A DNA stretch of 64,000 nt from Vespa crabro (taxonomy: Eukaryota; Arthropoda; Insecta; Hymenoptera; Vespidae). The stretch lies in the NCBI RefSeq assembly GCF_910589235.1, contig NC_060955.1:13040837-13104836 (forward strand). Direction: 5' to 3'. Numbering within the stretch: position 1 is the stretch's first letter; each line of letters opens with the position of its first letter. Made by a program: the position numbers and the translations under genes. The notes under the pieces were generated by a model, which was given only the letters and a program-made list of their open reading frames with translations, did not search any database and was not told the origin of the DNA. This document shows positions 55,401 to 64,000 of the stretch, one piece after another.

Positions 55401-58400
55401 ATTTCTTAAGATCAAACATCCATTTTATCTTGGAATCGACGTTATAAACTTGTTTCATATTTTATATACGATTATTAGCTCATAAAGAAGTATCATCGAA
55501 ATACGAAATTTGAAATCTCAATCAATATCAATGCTATTATATTCTGGCGACGCAGAATACACAATGGAACAAGAACATAAGTTTGTCACAATGTGTAAAT
55601 ACGAGTTTTAACAAGAATATTGTCGAAAATTGAGATCGACACATGCGAATTTCTTTAATTGCAGAGATGTAATCGTGAAATCATTGAACTTACTCGTACC
55701 ACAGCTTGAGAAATGTTTCCAATCTATTCGGACATTGTATTTCTGAAGATCAAACATCCATTTTATCTTGGAATCGACGTTATAACCTTGTTTCATATTT
55801 TATATACGATTATTAGCTCATAAAGAAGTATCATAGAAATACGAACTTTGAAATCTCAATCAATATCAATGCTATTATATTCTGTCGACGCAGAATACAC
55901 AATGGAACAAGAACATAAGTTTGTCACTATGTGTAAATTCGAGTTTCAACATGAATATTGTAGAAAAATGAGATCGACACATGCGAATTTCGTTAATTGC
56001 TGAGATTTAATCGTGAAAGCATTGAACTAACACGTACCACAGATTGAGAATTGTTTCCAATCGATTCGGACATTGTATTTCTGAAGATCAAACATCTATT
56101 TTATATTGGAATCGACGTTTTAACCTTGTTTCTTATCGTATATTCGTTTTTTCGTTCATAATGGCGTACCATCGAAATACGAAATAATGAAATCTCATTC
56201 AAATTCAATTAGTTTATATTCTGTCGACGCAGAATAAAGATTACAACAAGAATATATCTGCCTGACTGTGTGTAAATAGAAGTTTTAACATGAAAATTGT
56301 CGAAAAATGAGATCGACAAATGCGAATTTTGTTAAATGCTGAGATAAAATCGTGAACACATTGAAATTACTCGTACCACAGCTTCAGAAATGTTTCCAAT
56401 CTATTCGGACATTGTATTTCTGAAGATCAAACATCCATTTTATCTTGGAATCGACGTTTTAACCTTGTTTCATATGTTGTATACGATTATTAGCTCATAA
56501 AGAAGTATCATCGAAATACGAAATTTCAAATCTCAATCGATATCAATGCTTTTATATTCTTTCGACGCAGAATATACAATGGAACAAGAACATAAGTTTG
56601 TCACTATGTGTAAATACGAGTTTTAACATGAATATTGTCGAAAATTGAGATCGACACATGCGAATTTCTTTAATTGCAGAGATGTAATCGTGAAATCATT
56701 GAACTTACTCGTACCACAGCTTGAGAAATGTTTCCAATCTATTCGGACATTGTAATTCTTAAGATCAAACATCCATTTTATCTTGGAATCGACGTTATAA
56801 CCTTGTTTCATATTTTATATACGATTATTAGCTCATAAAGAAGTATCATCGAAATACGAAATTTGAAATCTCAATCAATATCAATGCTATTATATTCTGT
56901 CGACGCAGAATACACAATGGAACAAGAACATAAGTTTGTCACAATGTGTAAATACGAGTTTTAACAAGAATATTGTCGAAAATTGAGATCGACACATGCG
57001 AATTTCTTTAATTGCAGAGATGTAATCGTGAAATCGTTGAACTTACTCGTACCACAGCTTGAGAAATGTTTCCAATCTATTCGGACATTGTATTTCTGAA
57101 GATCAAACATCCATTTTATCTTGGAATCGACGTTATAACCTTGTTTCATATTTTATATACGATTATTAGCTCATAAAGAAGTATCATAGAAATACGTAAT
57201 TTGAAATCTCAATCAATATCAATGCTATTATATTCTGTCGACGCAGAATACACAATGGAACAAGAACATAAGTTTGTCACTATGTGTAAATTCGAGTTTC
57301 AACATGAATATTGTAGAAAAATGAGATCGACACATGCGAATTTCGTTAATTGCAGAGATTTAATCGTGAAAGCATTGAACTAACACGTACCACAGATTGA
57401 GAATTGTTTCCAATCGATTCGGACATTGTATTTCTGAAGATCAAACATCTATTTTATATTGGAATCGACGTTTTAACCTTGTTTCTTATCGTATATACGT
57501 TTTTTCGTTCATAATGGCGTACCATCGAAATACGAAATAATGAAATCTCATTCAAATTCAATTAGTTTATATTCTGTCGACGCAGAATAAAGATTACAAC
57601 AAGAATATATCTGCCTGACTGTGTGTAAATAGAAGTTTTAACATGAAAATTGTCGAAAAATGAGATCGACAAATGCGAATTTTGTTAAATGCTGAGATAA
57701 AATCGTGAACACATTGAAATTACTCGTACCACAGCTTCAGAAATGTTTCCAATCTATTCGGACATTGTATTTCTGAAGATCAAACATCCATTTTATCTTG
57801 GAATCGACGTTTTAACCTTGTTTCATATGTTGTATACGATTATTAGCTCATAAAGAAGTATCATCGAAATACGAAATTTCAAATCTCAATCGATATCAAT
57901 GCTTTTATATTCTTTCGACGCAGAATATACAATGGAACAAGAACATAAGTTTGTCACTATGTGTAAATACGAGTTTTAACATGAATATTGTCGAAAATTG
58001 AGATCGACACATGCGAATTTCTTTAATTGCAGAGATGTAATCGTGAAATCATTGAACTTACTCGTACCACAGCTTGAGAAATGTTTCCAATCTATTCGGA
58101 CATTGTATTTCTTAAGATCAAACATCCATTTTATCTTGGAATCGACGTTATAAACTTGTTTCATATTTTATATACGATTATTAGCTCATAAAGAAGTATC
58201 ATCGAAATACGAAATTTGAAATCTCAATCAATATCAATGCTATTATATTCTGTCGACGCAGAATACACAATGGAACAAGAACATAAGTTTGTCACAATGT
58301 GTAAATACGAGTTTTAACAAGAATATTGTCGAAAATTGAGATCGACACATGCGAATTTCTTTAATTGCAGAGATGGAATCGTGAAATCATTGAACTTACT

Positions 58401-61400
58401 CGTACCACAGCTTGAGAAATGTTTCCAATCTATTCGGACATTGTATTTCTGAAGATCAAACATCCATTTTATCTTGGAATCGACGTTATAACCTTGTTTC
58501 ATATTTTATATACGATTATTAGCTCATAAAGAAGTATCATAGAAATACGTAATTTGAAATCTCAATCAATATCAATGCTATTATATTCTGTCGACGCAGA
58601 ATACACAATGGAACAAGAACATAAGTTTGTCACTATGTGTAAATTCGAGTTTCAACATGAATATTGTAGAAAAATGAGATCGACACATGCGAATTTCGTT
58701 AATTGCAGAGATTTAATCGTGAAAGCATTGAACTAACACGTACCACAGATTGAGAATTGTTTCCAATCGATTCGGACATTGTATTTCTGAAGATCAAACA
58801 TCTATTTTATATTGGAATCGACGTTTTAACCTTGTTTCTTATCGTATATACGTTTTTTCGTTCATAATGGCGTACCATCGAAATACGAAATAATGAAATC
58901 TCATTCAAATTCAATTAGTTTATATTCTGTCGACGCATAATAAAGATTACAACAAGAATATATCTGCCTGACTGTGTGTAAATAGAAGTTTTAACATGAA
59001 AATTGTCGAAAAATGAGATCGACAAATGCGAATTTTGTTAAATGCTGAGATAAAATCGTGAACACATTGAAATTACTCGTACCACAGCTTCAGAAATGTT
59101 TCCAATCTATTCGGACATTGTATTTCTGAAGATCAAACATCCATTTTATCTTGGAATCGACGTTTTAACCTTGTTTCATATGTTGTATACGATTATTAGC
59201 TCATAAAGAAGTATCATCGAAATACGAAATTTCAAATCTCAATCGATATCAATGCTTTTATATTCTTTCGACGCAGAATATACAATGGAACAAGAACATA
59301 AGTTTGTCACTATGTGTAAATACGAGTTTTAACATGAATATTGTCGAAAATTGAGATCGACACATGCGAATTTCTTTAATTGCAGAGATGTAATCGTGAA
59401 ATCATTGAACTTACTCGTACCACAGCTTGAGAAATGTTTCCAATCTATTCGGACATTGTATTTCTTAAGATCAAACATCCATTTTATCTTGGAATCGACG
59501 TTATAAACTTGTTTCATATTTTATATACGATTATTAGCTCATAAAGAAGTATCATCGAAATACGAAATTTGAAATCTCAATCAATATCAATGCTATTATA
59601 TTCTGTCGACGCAGAATACACAATGGAACAAGAACATAAGTTTGTCACAAGGTGTAAATACGAGTTTTAACAAGAATATTGTCGAAAATTGAGATCGACA
59701 CATGCGAATTTCTTTAATTGCAGAGATGGAATCGTGAAATCATTGAACTTACTCGTACCACAGCTTGAGAAATGTTTCCAATCTATTCGGACATTGTATT
59801 TCTGAAGATCAAACATCCATTTTATCTTGGAATCGACGTTATAACCTTGTTTCATATTTTATATACGATTATTAGCTCATAAAGAAGTATCATAGAAATA
59901 CGAAATTTGAAATCTCAATCAATATCAATGCTATTATATTCTGTCGACGCAGAATACACAATGGAACAAGAACATAAGTTTGTCACAATGTGTAAATACG
60001 AGTTTTAACAAGAATATTGTCGAAAATTGAGATCGACACATGCGAATTTCTTTAATTGCAGAGATGTAATCGTGAAATCGTTGAACTTACTCGTACCACA
60101 GCTTGAGAAATGTTTCCAATCTATTCGGACATTGTATTTCTGAAGATCAAACATCCATTTTATCTTGGAATCGACGTTATAACCTTGTTTCATATTTTAT
60201 ATACGATTATTAGCTCATAAAGAAGTATCATAGAAATACGTAATTTGAAATCTCAATCAATATCAATGCTATTATATTCTGTCGACGCAGAATACACAAT
60301 GGAACAAGAACATAAGTTTGTCACTATGTGTAAATTCGAGTTTCAACATGAATATTGTAGAAAAATGAGATCGACACATGCGAATTTCGTTAATTGCAGA
60401 GATTTAATCGTGAAAGCATTGAACTAACACGTACCACAGATTGAGAATTGTTTCCAATCGATTCGGACATTGTATTTCTGAAGATCAAACATCTATTTTA
60501 TATTGGAATCGACGTTTTAACCTTGTTTCTTATCGTATATACGTTTTTTCGTTCATAATGGCGTACCATCGAAATACGAAATAATGAAATCTCATTCAAA
60601 TTCAATTAGTTTATATTCTGTCGACGCAGAATAAAGATTACAACAAGAATATATCTGCCTGACTGTGTGTAAATAGAAGTTTTAACATGAAAATTGTCGA
60701 AAAATGAGATCGACAAATGCGAATTTTGTTAAATGCTGAGATAAAATCGTGAACACATTGAAATTACTCGTACCACAGCTTCAGAAATGTTTCCAATCTA
60801 TTCGGACATTGTATTTCTGAAGATCAAACATCCATTTTATCTTGGAATCGACGTTTTAACCTTGTTTCATATGTTGTATACGATTATTAGCTCATAAAGA
60901 AGTATTATCGAAATACGAAATTTCAAATCTCAATCGATATCAATGCTTTTATATTCTATCGACGCAGAATATACAATGGAACAAGAACATAAGTTTGTCA
61001 CTATGTGTAAATACGAGTTTTAACATGAATATTGTCGAAAATTGAAATCGACACATGCGAATTTCTTTAATTGCAGAGATGTAATCGTGAAATCATTGAA
61101 CTTACTCGTACCACAGCTTGAGAAATGTTTCCAATCTATTCGGACATTGTATTTCTTAAGATCAAACATCCATTTTATCTTGGAATCGACGTTATAAACT
61201 TGTTTCATATTTTATATACGATTATTAGCTCATAAAGAAGTATCATCGAAATACGAAATTTGAAATCTCAATCAATATCAATGCTATTATATTCTGGCGA
61301 CGCAGAATACACAATGGAACAAGAACATAAGTTTGTCACAATGTGTAAATACGAGTTTTAACAAGAATATTGTCGAAAATTGAGATCGACACATGCGAAT

Positions 61401-63611
61401 TTCTTTAATTGCAGAGATGTAATCGTGAAATCATTGAACTTACTCGTACCACAGCTTGAGAAATGTTTCCAATCTATTCGGACATTGTATTTCTGAAGAT
61501 CAAACATCCATTTTATCTTGGAATCGACGTTATAACCTTGTTTCATATTTTATATACGATTATTAGCTCATAAAGAAGTATCATAGAAATACGAACTTTG
61601 AAATCTCAATCAATATCAATGCTATTATATTCTGTCGACGCAGAATACACAATGGAACAAGAACATAAGTTTGTCACTATGTGTAAATTCGAGTTTCAAC
61701 ATGAATATTGTAGAAAAATGAGATCGACACATGCGAATTTCGTTAATTGCTGAGATTTAATCGTGAAAGCATTGAACTAACACGTACCACAGATTGAGAA
61801 TTGTTTCCAATCGATTCGGACATTGTATTTCTGAAGATCAAACATCTATTTTATATTGGAATCGACGTTTTAACCTTGTTTCTTATCGTATATTCGTTTT
61901 TTCGTTCATAATGGCGTACCATCGAAATACGAAATAATGAAATCTCATTCAAATTCAATTAGTTTATATTCTGTCGACGCAGAATAAAGATTACAACAAG
62001 AATATATCTGCCTGACTGTGTGTAAATAGAAGTTTTAACATGAAAATTGTCGAAAAATGAGATCGACAAATGCGAATTTTGTTAAATGCTGAGATAAAAT
62101 CGTGAACACATTGAAATTACTCGTACCACAGCTTCAGAAATGTTTCCAATCTATTCGGACATTGTATTTCTGAAGATCAAACATCCATTTTATCTTGGAA
62201 TCGACGTTTTAACCTTGTTTCATATGTTGTATACGATTATTAGCTCATAAAGAAGTATCATCGAAATACGAAATTTCAAATCTCAATCGATATCAATGCT
62301 TTTATATTCTTTCGACGCAGAATATACAATGGAACAAGAACATAAGTTTGTCACTATGTGTAAATACGAGTTTTAACATGAATATTGTCGAAAATTGAGA
62401 TCGACACATGCGAATTTCTTTAATTGCAGAGATGTAATCGTGAAATCATTGAACTTACTCGTACCACAGCTTGAGAAATGTTTCCAATCTATTCGGACAT
62501 TGTAATTCTTAAGATCAAACATCCATTTTATCTTGGAATCGACGTTATAACCTTGTTTCATATTTTATATACGATTATTAGCTCATAAAGAAGTATCATA
62601 GAAATACGAAATTTGAAATCTCAATCAATATCAATGCTATTATATTCTGTCGACGCAGAATACACAATGGAACAAGAACATAAGTTTGTCACAATGTGTA
62701 AATACGAGTTTTAACAAGAATATTGTCGAAAATTGAGATCGACACATGCGAATTTCTTTAATTGCAGAGATGTAATCGTGAAATCGTTGAACTTACTCGT
62801 ACCACAGCTTGAGAAATGTTTCCAATCTATTCGGACATTGTATTTCTGGAGATCAAACATCCATTTTATCTTGGAATCGACGTTTTAACCTTGTTTCATA
62901 TTTTATATACGATTATTAGCTCATAAAGAAGTATCATAGAAATACGTAATTTGAAATCTCAATCAATATCAATGCTATTATATTCTGTCGACGCAGAATA
63001 CACAATGGAACAAGAACATAAGTTTGTCACTATGTGTAAATTCGAGTTTCAACATGAATATTGTAGAAAAATGAGATCGACACATGCGAATTTCGTTAAT
63101 TGCAGAGATTTAATCGTGAAAGCATTGAACTAACACGTACCACAGATTGAGAATTGTTTCCAATCGATTCGGACATTGTATTTCTGAAGATCAAACATCT
63201 ATTTTATATTGGAATCGACGTTTTAACCTTGTTTCTTATCGTATATACGTTTTTTCGTTCATAATGGCGTACCATCGAAATACGAAATAATGAAATCTCA
63301 TTCAAATTCAATTAGTTTATATTCTGTCGACGCAGAATAAAGATTACAACAAGAATATATCTGCCTGACTGTGTGTAAATAGAAGTTTTAACATGAAAAT
63401 TGTCGAAAAATGAGATCGACAAATGCGAATTTTGTTAAATGCTGAGATAAAATCGTGAACACATTGAAATTACTCGTACCACAGCTTCAGAAATGTTTCC
63501 AATCTATTCGGACATTGTATTTCTTAAGATCAAACATCCATTTTATCTTCGAATCGACGTTTTAACCTTGTTTCATATGTTGTATACGATTATTAGCTCA
63601 TAAAGAAGTAT
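49406..63611 (+). repeat. 5750-bp (17-monomer) higher-order repeat, about 2.5 copies
   Basis: Copies are 49406-55155, 55156-60905 and a partial copy 60906-63611 (8 monomers). The period is fixed by private variants: 'agtattatcg' at 49401, 55151 and 60901; 'attctggcgacg' at about 49791, 55541 and 61291; 'cgaactttg' near 50092, 55842 and 61592; 'cgtatattcg' near 50390, 56140 and 61890. The order is D-E-C-B three times, then D-E-E-C-B. In the third copy I noticed only a handful of single-base differences, for example 'gcataata' at 58936, 'cacaaggtg' near 59650 and 'cttcgaatcg' near 63550. This is the most uniform part of the window. Confidence 0.95.
52112..52449 (+). repeat. D monomer with a short conversion patch
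   Basis: Compared with the same D monomer one period later (57862), this copy differs at two nearby sites, 52227 (C for T, 'gtttcaacatg') and 52242 (A for C, 'tgtagaaaattg'). Both take the state found in A and C monomers, while sites on either side remain D. Two linked class-switching changes about 15 bp apart suggest a micro gene-conversion tract. The change removes a stop on the plus strand, creating a slightly longer open frame by chance. Confidence 0.75.
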
Positions 63612-64000
63612 CATCGAAATACGAAATTTCAAATCTCAATCGATATCAATGCTTTTATATTCTATCGACGCAGAATATACAATGGAACAAGAACATAAGT
63701 TTGTCACAATGTGTAAATACGAGTTTTAACAAGAATATTGTCGAAAATTGAGATCGACACATGCGAATTTCTTTAATTGCAGAGATGTAATCGTGAAATC
63801 ATTGAACTTACTCGTACCACAGCTTGAGAAATGTTTCCAATCTATTCGGACATTGTATTTCTGAAGATCAAACATCCATTTTATCTTGGAATCGAAGTTA
63901 TAACCTTGTTTCATATTTTATATACGATTATTAGCTCATAAAGAAGTATCATAGAAATACGAACTTTGAAATCTCAATCAATATCAATGCTATTATATTC
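63612..64000 (+). repeat. D/E hybrid junction and partial C-like monomer at the window end
   Basis: The monomer 63612-63949 starts as D ('caatcgatatc', 'tctatcgacg') and becomes E before 'cacaatgtg' and 'aacaagaat'. The next monomer, from 63950, carries 'catag' and 'cgaactttg', the marks of the monomer that is third in the 17-mer (near 50083). The 5750 bp register therefore breaks here: D and E have fused, and the array jumps to a different phase of the higher-order unit. The 'cgaagtta' change near 63893 is private. The array continues past the window. Confidence 0.85.

Larger units (their letters stand above)
1..64000 (+). repeat. 338-bp satellite DNA array, head-to-tail, whole window
   Basis: The block beginning 'catcgaaatacg' recurs every 338 or 339 bp from the first base to the last, for example at 340, 678, 1016, 43994, 44333, 44671 and 45009. 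All copies have the same orientation, and reading line by line I found no unrelated DNA between them. About 189 monomers fit. Only two small length changes were noticed, a 2 bp loss near 41937 and a 1 bp gain near 22114; every larger rearrangement is a whole number of monomers. This is the structure of a eukaryotic satellite maintained by unequal crossover and conversion. Centromeric or heterochromatic location is inferred from array size, homogeneity and lack of genes. The family and species are not recognised. Confidence 0.98.

Noticed and set aside
1..64000. Scores of 60-92 residue open frames on both strands, highly similar to each other
   Set aside because: They arise because the monomer repeats. 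They overlap on opposite strands, appear or vanish with class-diagnostic substitutions (cagaga / ctgaga), are broken freely in neighbouring copies, and show no domain, signal or promoter. No coding gene is supported.
1..64000. CRISPR array
   Set aside because: Repeats are contiguous 338 bp units without unique spacers; there is no short repeat / spacer pattern and no cas genes.
1..64000. rRNA, tRNA or other tandem gene family
   Set aside because: No rRNA-like conserved segments or tRNA-like cloverleaf seen. GC is low and the unit is freely variable over half its length.
1..64000. Telomeric or subtelomeric repeats, or SINE/LTR insertions
   Set aside because: No runs of TTAGG, TTAGGG or similar, no poly-A tails, no target-site duplications and no non-satellite blocks were found.

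Overview
The whole 64 kb window is one uninterrupted tandem satellite DNA array. I find no gene, RNA gene, transposon or unique-sequence gap. The unit is about 338 bp (some copies 339), always in the same orientation, so the window holds about 189 monomers. GC is roughly one third (hand-counted on a few lines), yet CpG is plentiful: about 18 per 338 bp monomer, against about 9 expected from base composition. This fits a eukaryotic centromeric, pericentromeric or other heterochromatic array in a genome that does not lose CpG by methylation, for example an insect or other invertebrate. I do not recognise the satellite and cannot name the organism.

Monomers are counted here from the shared 'catcgaaatacg' start. 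They fall into a few classes. B (339 bp) has a diverged first half ('gaaataatg' start) and is preceded by a special junction tail (10 bp palindrome plus T6). A, C, D and E are related 338 bp classes: A has 'ctgaga', C has 'cagagattt' and 'aaattcg', D has 'caatcgatatc', E has 'cacaatgtg' and 'aacaagaat'. I count about 67 B or part-B monomers. All classes share a well-conserved block of about 87 bp in the second half.

Layout, left to right. 1-5076: heterogeneous monomers, including A/B hybrids. 5077-11844 and 11845-19289: two copies of one large unit (20 and 22 monomers) differing by whole-monomer insertions; removing these leaves the same 17-monomer core. 19290-21657 and 21658-23688: trimer duplications. 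23689-28426: a 7-mer repeated twice. 28427-31810: a 5-mer, derived from the 7-mer, repeated twice. 31134-39935: a 4401 bp (13-mer) tandem duplication with a nested 1354 bp duplication. 40275-43655: a transitional block. 43656-49067: four copies of a 1353 bp tetramer (C-B-D-E). 49068-49405: a hybrid monomer marking a two-monomer loss. 49406-63611: a 5750 bp, 17-monomer higher-order repeat in about 2.5 copies. 63612-64000: another hybrid junction, running off the end.

No genes work together here. What the window records is array evolution: in-register unequal crossover, nested amplification and short conversion tracts, with repeats becoming more uniform to the right. The many short open frames on both strands are by-products of the repeat and I annotate none as coding.
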